From: Bosea sp. 124
Lineage (GTDB): Bacteria; Pseudomonadota; Alphaproteobacteria; Rhizobiales; Beijerinckiaceae
Assembly (NCBI RefSeq): GCF_003046175.1
Contig: NZ_PZZM01000001.1
Coordinates: forward strand, 1,125,001-1,189,000
Direction: 5' to 3'
Length of the DNA: 64,000 bases
Part shown: positions 52,501 through 61,460 of the stretch, one piece after another
How positions within the stretch are numbered: the stretch's first letter is position 1
Layout: each line of letters begins with the position of its first letter
Notes under the pieces: generated by a model
What the model saw: the letters and a program-made list of their open reading frames with translations, nothing else
Told to the model about the DNA's origin: nothing
Database searches by the model: none
Made by a program: the position numbers and the translations under genes

Positions 52501-54105
52501 GTGACGATGCAAGGCCGCCGCCCGACGATCCATTCCCGCCACGGCATGGTCGCCGCGGCCCATCCGCTCGCGGCCCAGGCCGGGGCGCGATTGCTGATCC
52601 AGGGTGGCAACGCCTTCGACGCCATCGCCGCGACAGCCGCGGCGCTGAACGTGGTCGAGCCCTTCATGTCGAGCCTGTCGGGCATGGGCTCGGCGACGCT
52701 CTGGTCGGCGGCCGAGGGCCGCGTGCGCGTGCTCGATTTCGTGCCGCCGATCCAGACGAGCTTTCCCTCGGACCGCTTCTCGCAGCGCTCCGACCTCGAA
52801 CGCGGACCGCATGCGGTCGCGGCGCCGGGCAATCTCGCCGGCTGGTGCGAGCTGGCCTCGCGCTATGGCCGCAAGCCCCTGGCCGACATCCTCGCCCCGG
52901 CAATCGCGCTCGCGCAGGACGGCTTCGCCCTGTCCGAATTCGGCGTCGCCGAGTTCAACGAACAGGCCCCGTTGCTCGAGGCCTGGCCCGAGATCTATCC
53001 CGGTTTCGCCGCGACCTATCTGCCCGATGGCGGGCCGGTGAAGCTCGGGCAGGTGCTGCGCCAGCCCGAGCTTGCACGGACGCTCTCGGAGATTGCCGCC
53101 AAGGGTCCGGACCACCTCTATCGCGGCGAACTCGGCGAGCGCATCGTCGCGCATCTGCGCTCGCTCGGCGGATTGATGACGATGGCCGATCTCGCAGCCG
53201 TGGCGCCACGCTGGCACGAGCCCTTCGCGGTGTCCTATCGCGGCCTCGACATCCATGTGCCGCCGCCGCCCTGCGAGGCCTTCCAGTTCCTGCTCAGCCT
53301 CAAAATCCTCGAAGGCTTCGATCTCGCCGGCCTGCGCAAGGATGGTCCCGAGCATCTCGACCTCATCTATCGCGCGATCCGGATCGCCGCCGGGGTGCGG
53401 ATCGCCTCGAACAACCCCTCCCCCGAGGCCCTGGCGGAGATCTTCTCGGCTGCCTCGCTCGCGACCCTGCGCCAGCGCGCCGGCGACGGTGTTCCGGTCG
53501 AGGGGCCAACCGAGCAATGGACGCCGCAGCCGGGCGAGGACCCGGCCCACACCACCTCCTTCTCGGTGGCGGATGAGGAGGGCAATCTCGTCTGCATCAC
53601 CAACAGCCTCGGCAGCCCCTTCGGCAGCGGTGTCGTGGTGCCGGGCACAGGGCTCTGCCTGAACAATTTCCTGTACTGGTCGGACGTACAGGCAGGCAGC
53701 CCGAACCGCTCGAAGCCCGGCGACGAATTGCCGATGTGCATGTCGCCCAGCATCTCGACGCGTGCCGGCAAACCCGCGCTGGCGCTCGGCACGCCCGGCA
53801 GCTACGGCATCATGCAGACGCAGACGCAGGCGATGGTGCAGCATCTCGATTTCGGCCTCTCCCTGCAGGAGGCGATCGAGGCGCCGCGCTCGCGGCTCTG
53901 GGACGGGCGCTCGATCGAGGCGGAAAACCGGATCGCGCCCGATACCATTGCGGAGCTGCGCCGGCGCGGCCACGACATCACGGCTTTCGACGTGGGCTGG
54001 ACGATGCGCTGCGGCGGTATGCAGGCGGTGGCGGTGGACCCTTCGACCGGCGTCATGACCGGCGCCGCCGATCCACGCCGGGACGGCTATGTCGTCGCGG
54101 TGTGA
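52501..54105 (+). CDS. Gamma-glutamyltransferase family protein
   Basis: 534 residues from GTG at 52501 or ATG at 52507. The Ntn-hydrolase layout is clear: GMVAAAHPLAAQAGARLLIQGGNAFDA at the start, and the autoprocessing site HTTSFSVADEEGNLV, where the second Thr (TSFS) is the probable nucleophile at about residue 358, followed by NSLGSPFGSG and PGTGLCLNNF. No signal peptide is obvious, unlike periplasmic Ggt, so it may be a cytoplasmic YwrD-like member. It converges on the oxidase operon and may act on related gamma-glutamyl compounds; that link is inference. Confidence 0.92.
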   Translation: MTMQGRRPTIHSRHGMVAAAHPLAAQAGARLLIQGGNAFDAIAATAAALNVVEPFMSSLSGMGSATLWSAAEGRVRVLDFVPPIQTSFPSDRFSQRSDLERGPHAVAAPGNLAGWCELASRYGRKPLADILAPAIALAQDGFALSEFGVAEFNEQAPLLEAWPEIYPGFAATYLPDGGPVKLGQVLRQPELARTLSEIAAKGPDHLYRGELGERIVAHLRSLGGLMTMADLAAVAPRWHEPFAVSYRGLDIHVPPPPCEAFQFLLSLKILEGFDLAGLRKDGPEHLDLIYRAIRIAAGVRIASNNPSPEALAEIFSAASLATLRQRAGDGVPVEGPTEQWTPQPGEDPAHTTSFSVADEEGNLVCITNSLGSPFGSGVVVPGTGLCLNNFLYWSDVQAGSPNRSKPGDELPMCMSPSISTRAGKPALALGTPGSYGIMQTQTQAMVQHLDFGLSLQEAIEAPRSRLWDGRSIEAENRIAPDTIAELRRRGHDITAFDVGWTMRCGGMQAVAVDPSTGVMTGAADPRRDGYVVAV

Positions 54106-54148
54106 GGTGGGGCTCGGCGGCTGACCCATCCATGTTCTCGCAGAAACA

Positions 54149-54184
54149 CGCCGTCATCCCGGGCGACCGCAAGGAGACCGGGGA
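54149..54184. repeat. Half-copy of the REP-like element
   Basis: Begins CGCCGTCATCCCGGGCGACC and continues with GCAAGGAGACCGGG, matching the reverse complement of the right end of the 29347-29453 element with one change. Only one arm is present. It lies between converging gene ends. Confidence 0.7.
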
Positions 54185-54241
54185 GGACGGCGTGTTTGGA
54201 TGCGCCCGGATCGCCTGGCGACCCGCCTCTTCTGAGCGGCC

Positions 54242-54589
54242 TCAGCCCCGGCTGGCCGTGACCACGATCTCGATCATCGCGCCGCCGCCGAGATCGGCGA
54301 CGCCGACGGTGGCGCGGGTCGGCATGTCGTCGCCGAAGAAGCCGGTCCAGGCGGCATCCATCTCCTTCTTGTGGGAGAGGTCGGTGACGTAGATCTGCGA
54401 GGCGACGATCGCCTTGCGGTCGAGCCCGACCTCGCCGAGATAGCCCTCGATCTTGCCGAGGATATTCTGCGTCTGCGGCCCCATGCCTTGGGTGGTGTCG
54501 TCGGCGATGCAGCCGCCGACGAAGACCAGATTGCCGGTCTCGACAATGCGGTTCTGGATCGGGGTCTTGATGCTGCGCTTGATGGTCAT
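54242..54589 (-). CDS. RidA family protein (enamine/imine deaminase-like)
   Basis: 115 residues from the ATG at 54589 with GAGAGAAG upstream. RidA/YjgF fold blocks: GNLVFVGGCIADDTTQ, ILGKIEGYLGEVGLDRKAIVASQIYVTDL and the C-terminal TRATVGVADLGGGAMIEIVVTA. The Arg that binds the carboxylate in RidA-type enzymes is present in TRATVGV. It is the last gene of the oxidase operon, 13 bases after a DAO gene. Hydrolysis of the imine made by the oxidases is the natural role. Confidence 0.93.
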   Translation of the reverse strand: MTIKRSIKTPIQNRIVETGNLVFVGGCIADDTTQGMGPQTQNILGKIEGYLGEVGLDRKAIVASQIYVTDLSHKKEMDAAWTGFFGDDMPTRATVGVADLGGGAMIEIVVTASRG

Positions 54590-54602
54590 CTGGTCTTCTC
54601 TC

Positions 54603-55727
54603 TCAGTGGTTGGTGAAGCGGGAAATCTCGAGCCCGTCGATCGGCACATTGCTCGAGCCGGTCGCGATGATCTCGGCCATGACGGCGCCGGCACCGGGGC
54701 CGAGCTGGAAACCATGGGCCGAGAAGCCGAACTGGTGGTAGACGCCCTCATGCCGGGCGCTGCGCCCGAACACCGGCAGGTCGTCGGGCATGCGGGCCTC
54801 GATGCCGGCCCAGGCGCGGGCGATCGGTGCGCCCCGCATGATCGGGAACAGGTCCCAGACCGTCTTCGCATTGGTCGCGAGCTTGCCCCAGTCGAGCACG
54901 GTGCGGTTCTCGTCGCGGATGGCACGGCCGAGATAGCCGCCGCCGATCAGCACCGTGCCGTTCGGGAACTGCTTGAAGGAGAGCTTGCGCTTGCGCAGGA
55001 TCACCACCGGCTTGATGAAGGCCGGCATCGCGGCGGTGATCATCAGCATGGGCGCGATCACCTCGAGCGGCACCGGCTCGCCGAGATCGGCCGCGATGCG
55101 GTCTGCCCAGGCACCGGCCGCATTGACGATGCGGGGCGCGAAAAAGGGGCCATCATCGGTCTCGACCCGCCAGTTTGCGCCGTCACGGCTGACGCGCGTG
55201 ACGCGCACGCCCTCGCGGATGTCGGCGCCGCGTTCGGCGGCCTTGCGCTTGAAGGCCTGCGTCGCCCGCAGGGGGATCGCCGCCCCGTCACGGCGCGAGA
55301 CGACGCCGCCCGGGCAGGCATCGGAGACGGCGGGCACCAGACGGCGCAGCTCGGCTGAGTCGATCAGCTCCTCGTGATGGAACCCCCGCAGCGTCAAATC
55401 GTCGACGCGGGCGCGGCAATTGCCGAGGTCTTCCTCGTCCTCGGCGACCAGCACCTGCCCGTCGGAGGTGAAGCCGCAATCGTCGTCGACGAGGCTCCCG
55501 ATGCGGTGCCAGAGCGCCATCGAGGTGTTGGAGAGCGGGATTTCCGCGACATGGCGCGCCAGTTGGCGCACGCCCCCGGCATTGACGCCAGAGGCATGCC
55601 GGCCGGCATGGTCCTTTTCGATCAGGATGACCGCGAGCCCGCGCAGCGCGCAATGCAGCGCCGTCGAGCAGCCATGGATGCCGCCGCCGATGACGATGAC
55701 GTCGGTGCTGCGGCTTCCTCCGCTCAC
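54603..55727 (-). CDS. DAO-family FAD oxidoreductase (HcnC/OoxB/SoxB-like subunit)
   Basis: 374 residues. The N-terminal FAD site is VIVIGGGIHGCSTALHCALRG, followed by ASGVNAGGVRQLARH. The C-terminal FAD-binding end reads FGFSAHGFQLGPGAGAVMAEII. It overlaps the BFD-domain flavoprotein by 4 bases. With that protein and the small iron-sulfur protein it forms the trio known from hydrogen cyanide synthase, opine oxidases and D-hydroxyproline or proline dehydrogenases: amine to imine oxidation at the membrane side of the cytoplasm. Confidence 0.92.
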   Translation of the reverse strand: MSGGSRSTDVIVIGGGIHGCSTALHCALRGLAVILIEKDHAGRHASGVNAGGVRQLARHVAEIPLSNTSMALWHRIGSLVDDDCGFTSDGQVLVAEDEEDLGNCRARVDDLTLRGFHHEELIDSAELRRLVPAVSDACPGGVVSRRDGAAIPLRATQAFKRKAAERGADIREGVRVTRVSRDGANWRVETDDGPFFAPRIVNAAGAWADRIAADLGEPVPLEVIAPMLMITAAMPAFIKPVVILRKRKLSFKQFPNGTVLIGGGYLGRAIRDENRTVLDWGKLATNAKTVWDLFPIMRGAPIARAWAGIEARMPDDLPVFGRSARHEGVYHQFGFSAHGFQLGPGAGAVMAEIIATGSSNVPIDGLEISRFTNH

Positions 55728-57172
55728 CGCACCACCGCTTTGACCGCGAACTCCGTCGGCGGCAGCGCGGCAAGCTCGCCAAGCGTGATCGGCTTTACCG
55801 GCGGCCGCAGCCGGTAATAGCCAGTCTCGGCCGGCGAGACGCCGTGCACCTGCGCGATCAGCTCGACCACCGTCGGGCCGCAGAGGCGTCCCTGGCAGGG
55901 CCCCATGCCACAGCGCAGGAAGGCCTTCATCTGGTTCGGGCCGGTGACGCCGAGGCGGCTCGCCGTGTCGCGGATCTGGCCGGCGGTGACCTCCTCACAG
56001 CGGCAGACGATGGTCTCGTCGGCCGGCGGGGCAAGGAAGGCCTCGGCGGGGCGATAGAGCAGATCGAGGAAGCGCCGGCCGCGCAGGCTGCGCGCGAGCC
56101 CGGCGCGGGTCGGCGCGGCCTTCTCGTCGCGCTCCGCCTCGGAAAGCCGGCCGAGCCGGCGCGCCGCATCGAGCGCCGCGATCTCGCCGCGCAAGGCCGC
56201 GCTCTCGGCACCGCCGATGCCGGCTCCGTCACCGGCGATGGCGATGCCGGGGATCGAGGAGGCGAACCAGTCGTCGACCGTCGGCGTCCAGCAGCGCTGG
56301 ACGGCGTCGAAGGCCTGCGCGCAGCCGGCGGCGTTGGAGAGGTTGATACCGGGAATCACGCCCTGATGCAGCAGCAGCGCGTCGCAGGCGATGGTCTCGG
56401 TGGCGCCGCCGCGCGTAACCTTGACGCCCGTCACCGTGTCGGTGCCTTCGGCGGCCAGCGACGTGACGCCGGTCCTGAACGGCAGCTTGCCGCGTGCCTG
56501 CGTCATCAGCTTCAGGCCCTTCGCAAGGTAGGGCGAGCGCAGGAAATCCGGGAAGGCCGCGATGGCGGCGAGCCAGTTGCGCCGCGGTGTCGTGTCGAGG
56601 ACCGCGACGATGTTCGCGCCGGCCGCCGCAAGCTGGCCAGCGAGCAGATAGAGCAAGGGGCCGCAGCCGGCGATCACGGTGCGCCCGCCCGGCACGAGGC
56701 CCGAGCTTTTCAGCACGATCTGCGCCGCACCGGCCGTCATCACGCCGGGCAAGGTCCAGCCGGGGATCGGGAAGGGACGCTCCTGCGCGCCCGTCGCCAG
56801 GATGATCTGCCGGGCGGCGACCAGCCGCGCCTGGCCGCCAAGCGACAGCCCGAGTTCGAAGCCACCGGCCTCGTCGGGCGCGACCGACCAGACGGTACAG
56901 CCCGGCGCGTAAACCGCATCCGTCCGCTCCAGCCGGGCGATGAGCGCTCCGCCCTTCCAGTAATCCTCGCCGAGCACGCTCCGGTCCGTGACCGGCGTCG
57001 TGGTGATGGCGCGGTAGATCTGCCCGCCGGGCGCCGGGTTTTCGTCGGCCAGCAGCACGGACAGGCCCAGCTCGGCCGCGCGCGCTGCAGCCGAAAGACC
57101 CGCCGGCCCCGCCCCGACGATGGCAATGTCGTATTGCTCGGCCAGCAGGCCGATCTCGGCAATCGTCTTCAT
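55724..57172 (-). CDS. FAD/NAD(P)-binding oxidoreductase with BFD-type [2Fe-2S] domain (HcnB/OoxA-like)
   Basis: 482 residues from the ATG at 57172, which overlaps the previous stop (ATGA). FAD dinucleotide site AIVGAGPAGLSAAARAAELG, second Rossmann site TVIAGCGPLLYLLAGQLA, FAD-binding GIAIAGDGAGIGG. The C-terminal bacterioferritin-associated-ferredoxin-like cluster is CRCEEVTAGQI and CGMGPCQGRLC (four Cys). Electron-transfer subunit of the trio; it passes electrons from the DAO subunit onward. Confidence 0.93.
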   Translation of the reverse strand: MKTIAEIGLLAEQYDIAIVGAGPAGLSAAARAAELGLSVLLADENPAPGGQIYRAITTTPVTDRSVLGEDYWKGGALIARLERTDAVYAPGCTVWSVAPDEAGGFELGLSLGGQARLVAARQIILATGAQERPFPIPGWTLPGVMTAGAAQIVLKSSGLVPGGRTVIAGCGPLLYLLAGQLAAAGANIVAVLDTTPRRNWLAAIAAFPDFLRSPYLAKGLKLMTQARGKLPFRTGVTSLAAEGTDTVTGVKVTRGGATETIACDALLLHQGVIPGINLSNAAGCAQAFDAVQRCWTPTVDDWFASSIPGIAIAGDGAGIGGAESAALRGEIAALDAARRLGRLSEAERDEKAAPTRAGLARSLRGRRFLDLLYRPAEAFLAPPADETIVCRCEEVTAGQIRDTASRLGVTGPNQMKAFLRCGMGPCQGRLCGPTVVELIAQVHGVSPAETGYYRLRPPVKPITLGELAALPPTEFAVKAVVR

Positions 57173-57492
57173 GACTGCACCTCGTCGGGCTGGCGCCGCC
57201 CGGCCTGCGTCTGAATGCGCATGCCGTCGCGGAGCGGCACGAGGCAGCCCTGCCGGTTGCCGATGCCGTCGATAACGACGAGGCATTCGAAGCAGACCCC
57301 CATCATGCAATAGGGCCCGCGCGGCGCGCCGGAGACCGGCGTCTGGCGGCAGGCCTGGACGCCGTTGGCGAGCAGCGCGGCAGCGACCGTATCGCCGGCG
57401 CGGGCCGTCATGGCACGACCGTCGAAGGTGAAGCCGACCGGGGCGACGCGCGTCCCGTCGGACGCCTTGGCCTCAGCTATGGGCCGGAACAT
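57169..57492 (-). CDS. Small [2Fe-2S]-binding protein (HcnA/OoxC-like)
   Basis: 107 residues from the ATG at 57492 with GGAGG upstream; ATG at 57519 is in frame but inside the preceding gene. Ferredoxin-like fold with DGRAMTARAGDTVAAALLANG and the cluster ligands in YCMMGVCFECLVVIDG plus GCLVPL. This is the size and pattern of the gamma subunit of hydrogen-cyanide-synthase-like complexes. It overlaps both neighbours. Confidence 0.92.
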   Translation of the reverse strand: MFRPIAEAKASDGTRVAPVGFTFDGRAMTARAGDTVAAALLANGVQACRQTPVSGAPRGPYCMMGVCFECLVVIDGIGNRQGCLVPLRDGMRIQTQAGRRQPDEVQS

Positions 57493-58606
57493 GGAACCTC
57501 CGTGCGGAAAAGGCGGCAAGCGTCTCGGGCAACGCGCCTGACAGAATGGCGGGGGCGAGCGTCAGCGTATGGTTGGCGGCCAGCGTCACGCCCGAATGGC
57601 AGGTGACGACGAAGGCGCCGGGGCAGGTTTCCGACTGGTCGTAGATCGGGAAGCCGTCCGGGCTCATCACGCGCAGGGCCGACCAGCTCCGGACGACATT
57701 CAGCCCGGCGAGGCGCGGGAACATCCTGACCGCGCGCTCGGCCATCACGGAAAGGATCGGCTGGCGGACGACCGTGTCGAAGCCGCGATCCTCCTGGCTG
57801 TCGCCGATCATGACGCCGCCCTCGTCGGTCTGGCGGATCGTGACCATCGGATTGTGCAGGAAGGGTGCGGTCTTCTCGGTGACGATGATCTGGCCCTTGC
57901 TCGGCTTTACGGGGGCGTCGAGGCCGACCATGGGGGCGAGGCGCGCATTGCCGAGGCCGGCCGTCAGCACGACCTTGGCCGCCGCGACCTCGCCGAAGGC
58001 GCCGCGCAGCAGGAAGCCGCCGTCGCGGGGGGTGATGCTGTCGACGGTGCAGTTCGGCCGGTAGGCGACGCCGCGCCGCTGCGTCGCCTCGCGCAACGCC
58101 CGAAACAGCTTCAGCGAATTCACATGACCGTCGAGCGGGCTGTAGACCGCGCCGACGACATCCTTGCCGATATCGGGCATGCGGCGCTTGGTCTCGTCGT
58201 GGTCGAGGATCTCATAGGGGAAATCGGCCAGCGACATCTGGTTGTGCAGCCGCTGCATGGTCTGGCGGCGCTGCTCCAGTTCGTCCTCGGAGAGGCAGAG
58301 CATGAAGCCGCCAGGCTGGCTGTGCGCGACATCGATGCCGGTTTCCTCGTTCAGCACGCCGGCGAGCTGGTGCCACTGATCGGCCGAGCGGCGCGACCAG
58401 CTCGCATAGTCGGGCATGCCCAGCCCCTTGGACTGGACCCAGACCAGCGCGAAATTGCCGCGCGAGGCACGAAAGGCGACGTCGCCCTCGTCGAGGATGG
58501 TGACACGGGCGCCGGAGCGCGCCAGGCCCAGCGCGATCGCGCCGCCGACGACGCCGCCGCCGACGACGACGACATCCGTTTCAGATGAAGATGTATGCGT
58601 AGCCAC
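57473..58606 (-). CDS. DAO-family FAD oxidoreductase (second)
   Basis: 377 residues from a GTG five bases after the permease stop. FAD site VVVVGGGVVGGAIALGLARSG, ASRGNFALVWVQSKG, and the terminal CHSGVTLAANHTLTLAPAIL. It differs clearly from the DAO at 54603. Two DAO proteins in one operon could mean successive oxidations, or one trio plus an independent oxidase. It overlaps the small [2Fe-2S] gene by 20 bases. Confidence 0.9.
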   Translation of the reverse strand: MATHTSSSETDVVVVGGGVVGGAIALGLARSGARVTILDEGDVAFRASRGNFALVWVQSKGLGMPDYASWSRRSADQWHQLAGVLNEETGIDVAHSQPGGFMLCLSEDELEQRRQTMQRLHNQMSLADFPYEILDHDETKRRMPDIGKDVVGAVYSPLDGHVNSLKLFRALREATQRRGVAYRPNCTVDSITPRDGGFLLRGAFGEVAAAKVVLTAGLGNARLAPMVGLDAPVKPSKGQIIVTEKTAPFLHNPMVTIRQTDEGGVMIGDSQEDRGFDTVVRQPILSVMAERAVRMFPRLAGLNVVRSWSALRVMSPDGFPIYDQSETCPGAFVVTCHSGVTLAANHTLTLAPAILSGALPETLAAFSARRFHVPAHS

Positions 58607-58611
58607 GGCTG

Positions 58612-59412
58612 TCAGCCCTTTCCGGATCCGACGAAGAGGCGGTCGAGCCCGAACAGCCGGTCGAGCGCGAAGAGCAGCGCCGCGGTCATGGCGATGAGGC
58701 AGGCGGAGACCGCCGCGATGAGAGGGTCGATGTTGTCCTGGATGTAGAGGAACATCCGGACCGGCAGCGTCACCGTCGCCGGCGAGGCGATGAACACCGT
58801 CATCGTGACCTCGTCGAAGGAGTTGATCGCGGCCAGCAGCCAGCCCGAGACGACACCTGGCAGGATCAGCGGCAGGGTCACCCGGCGGAAGACGGTTCCA
58901 GTGCCGGCGCCAAGCGAGATCGCCGCATGTTCGATGCGCCGGTCGATGCCGTAGGACGCCGCCAGCACGAGCCGCAATGCGAAGGGGATCACCACGATGA
59001 TGTGGCTCAGCACCAGGCCGACGAAGGTTCCGGAGATGCCGATCTGGGTGAAGAAGCGCAGGAAGGCGATGCCGAGCACGACATGCGGCACCATCAGGGG
59101 CGACATGAACAGGGTCGTCATCGCCTCGCGGCCGGGGAAACGGTAGCGCGCGATGGCGAGCGCGGCCGGCACGGCCAGCATGATCGCGATGGTCGAGGAC
59201 AAGGCCGCCAGCCAGAGCGAGTCGCGGAAGGCGCGGACGAACTCGGGATAGTCGAAGATGGCGCGGAACCAGCGCAGGCTCGGCCCCCGCGTCGGCAGCG
59301 ACAGGTAGCCCTCGGGCGTGAAGGCGACGACGCAGACGATCAGCAGCGGCGCCAGCATGAAGACGACGAACGCTGCGTGGAAGATGAGTGCCGGAAGACT
59401 GTTGCGCCTCAT
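58612..59412 (-). CDS. ABC permease, PotC/spermidine-putrescine type
   Basis: 266 residues, six membrane helices: ALIFHAAFVVFMLAPLLIVCVVAF first, coupling loop EHAAISLGAGTGTVFRRVTLPLILPGV (EAA motif). GTG or ATG start overlaps the preceding permease by 4 bases. Second channel subunit of the importer. Confidence 0.94.
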   Translation of the reverse strand: MRRNSLPALIFHAAFVVFMLAPLLIVCVVAFTPEGYLSLPTRGPSLRWFRAIFDYPEFVRAFRDSLWLAALSSTIAIMLAVPAALAIARYRFPGREAMTTLFMSPLMVPHVVLGIAFLRFFTQIGISGTFVGLVLSHIIVVIPFALRLVLAASYGIDRRIEHAAISLGAGTGTVFRRVTLPLILPGVVSGWLLAAINSFDEVTMTVFIASPATVTLPVRMFLYIQDNIDPLIAAVSACLIAMTAALLFALDRLFGLDRLFVGSGKG

Positions 59413-60275
59413 TCGAACACCTGTGCGTAGCGGCGCTCGATCAGGCGGTTGGAGCCGACCGTAATCAGCACGAGCGCGAGCAGGAGCAGGCTCGCGACCG
59501 CCGCGCCGAGCGGCCAGTTCAGCGTGTTGAGGAACTCGTCATAGGCCAGGGTCGCGGCGACCTTGAGCCGGCGCCCGCCGATGATCGCCGGCGAGGCGAA
59601 GGCGCTGGCGGCGAGCGAAAAGACGATGATCGAACCGGACAGGATGCCGGGCACGATCTGCGGCAGGATCACGCGCCGCCAGATCGTCAGCCGGCTGGCG
59701 CCGAGCGAGAGCGCCGCATTCTCGATCTGCGGATCGAGCCGCTGCAGCGAGGCCCAGACCGCCAGGATCATGAAGGGGATCAGCACATGGATCAGCGCGA
59801 TCACCACGCCGGTCTCGGTGAACATGAATTCGAGCGGGGTCGCGATCAGGCCGAGCGCGATCAGCCCCTGGTTGACGAGGCCCGTGGAGCCCAGCAGCAG
59901 TGCCCAGCCGAGCGTGCGCGCCACGACCGAGACGAGCAGCGGGCCGATCACCACCAGCAGGAAGGCGCTGCGCCAGGCCGGCGACATGCGGTTGAGGATA
60001 TAGGCTTCCGGCACGCCGATGACGATCGCCGCCAGCGTGACCAAGATCGCGATGCGGAAGGTCCGCATGAAGATCTCGAAGAAATAGCTGTCGGTGAAGA
60101 CCTCGATCCAGTTCTTCAGCGTGAACTCCGGGACGATGCCCTTGTACTGCCCCCAATCGTAAAAGGAGAGCAGCACGGTCATGCCGAGCGGGATGATCAC
60201 CAGCCCGAGGAAGACCAGCAGGGCCGGCCCCGTCAGCAGGAAGGGCGCGTTGCGCTCGGTCACCGCGAGACTCAT
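59409..60275 (-). CDS. ABC permease, PotB/spermidine-putrescine type
   Basis: 288 residues, six membrane helices. EAA loop IENAALSLGASRLTIWRRVILPQIVPGI. The long first periplasmic loop (YDWGQYKGIVPEFTLKNWIEVF) is typical of PotB-like permeases. The start overlaps the ATPase stop (ATGA). Forms the heterodimeric channel with the 58612 product. Confidence 0.94.
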   Translation of the reverse strand: MSLAVTERNAPFLLTGPALLVFLGLVIIPLGMTVLLSFYDWGQYKGIVPEFTLKNWIEVFTDSYFFEIFMRTFRIAILVTLAAIVIGVPEAYILNRMSPAWRSAFLLVVIGPLLVSVVARTLGWALLLGSTGLVNQGLIALGLIATPLEFMFTETGVVIALIHVLIPFMILAVWASLQRLDPQIENAALSLGASRLTIWRRVILPQIVPGILSGSIIVFSLAASAFASPAIIGGRRLKVAATLAYDEFLNTLNWPLGAAVASLLLLALVLITVGSNRLIERRYAQVFE

Positions 60276-61315
60276 TCCGCCGCCCCACCCGGCAGCACGG
60301 CGGCATCGGCCGCCGAGAAGCGCAGGCGGACGGTCTCGCCCTCGCCCGGCACGGCCACGCCGTCATTGGCGCGCATCAGGGTCAGCGAGCCGGCGGCGCT
60401 CTCGGCCGTCAGCAGCCAGTGCGTGCCCTGGAAGACGCGGCCGAGGATGCGGGCATCGAGCCCGGGCTCGCCCCCTGCCGCGAAGGAGAGACGCTCCGGC
60501 CGCACCGCGAGTTGCAGCGGCCCCTTGCCGGCGCCGGGCAGCGACAGCACGAGGCCGCCGAGCGTGGCCTTGCCCTGCCCGTCGCCGATGCCGGAGAGCA
60601 CATTGGTCTTGCCGAGGAAACTAGCGACGAAGGCACTCGCGGGACGGTCGTAGACCTGGTCGGGCGCGCCGATCTGCTCGATGCGGCCCTGGTTCATCAG
60701 CACGATGCGGTCGGAGAGCGCCATCGCCTCGTGCTGGTCATGGGTGACGAGGATCGTGGTGGTGCCGACCGAGCGCTGGATCTGGCGCAATTCGCCCTGC
60801 ATCTCCTCGCGCAGCTTGGCGTCGAGATTGGAGAGCGGCTCGTCGAGCAGGAGCAGCGCCGGCTTGATCACCAAAGCGCGGGCGAGCGCCACGCGCTGCT
60901 GCTGACCGCCCGACATGCGGCGCGGATAACGGTCGGCGAAGCCCTTGAGCCCGACCAGCTCCATCGCCGCCAGCGTCCGCGTGTCGCGGTCCGCCTTCGC
61001 GACGTCGCGCATCTCCAGCCCGAAGGCGATGTTCTGCGCCACCGTCATATGCGGGAACAGGGCGTAGCTCTGGAAGACGATGCCGAGGCCGCGCCGGTTG
61101 GGCGCGACCGAGACGAGGTCGGCCCCGTCCAGGCGGATGTCGCCGCGATCGACCGAGACGAAGCCGGCGATCATCTGCAGCGTCGTGGTCTTGCCGCAGC
61201 CGGACGGGCCGAGCAGGGAGACGAACTCCCCGCGCTCGACCGAGAGATCGAGCGCGTCGACGGCGGTGAAGCCGGCAAAACGCTTGGTCAGGCCATCGAG
61301 AACGAGATGGGACAT
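60272..61315 (-). CDS. ABC ATP-binding protein, PotA type
   Basis: 347 residues. Walker A GPSGCGKTTTL, Q-loop FQSYALFPHM, signature MSGGQQQRVALARAL, Walker B LLLLDEPLSNLD, switch VTHDQHEAMAL, and a C-terminal TOBE domain (about 240-345). Energises the importer. It is separated from the binding-protein gene by a 145-base gap filled by a palindromic repeat. Confidence 0.95.
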   Translation of the reverse strand: MSHLVLDGLTKRFAGFTAVDALDLSVERGEFVSLLGPSGCGKTTTLQMIAGFVSVDRGDIRLDGADLVSVAPNRRGLGIVFQSYALFPHMTVAQNIAFGLEMRDVAKADRDTRTLAAMELVGLKGFADRYPRRMSGGQQQRVALARALVIKPALLLLDEPLSNLDAKLREEMQGELRQIQRSVGTTTILVTHDQHEAMALSDRIVLMNQGRIEQIGAPDQVYDRPASAFVASFLGKTNVLSGIGDGQGKATLGGLVLSLPGAGKGPLQLAVRPERLSFAAGGEPGLDARILGRVFQGTHWLLTAESAAGSLTLMRANDGVAVPGEGETVRLRFSAADAAVLPGGAAE

Positions 61316-61348
61316 GGCGTTTGCGATCGCTTCTGCTCAAAGATCAGA

Positions 61349-61449
61349 CGTCATGGCCGGGCTTGACCCGACCATCTCAGGACGCTCCGGCATATGCCTT
61401 TGCATCACGAGATTCCCGGGTCGCCGCTTCGCGACGCCCGAGAATGACG
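61349..61449. repeat. REP-like repeat between binding-protein and ATPase genes
   Basis: Ends CGTCATGGCCGGGC (from 61349) and GCCCGAGAATGACG (to 61449) are imperfect inverted repeats (CGTCAT/ATGACG plus CCGGGC/GCCCG), with an inner CCCGGGTCGCCGCTTCGCGACGC-type dyad near 61415-61438. The GTCATGGCCGGGCTTG style is widespread in Rhizobiales. Its place just after the substrate-binding gene fits a role in mRNA processing or stability. Confidence 0.75.
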
Positions 61450-61460
61450 GAAGAGGAGAC

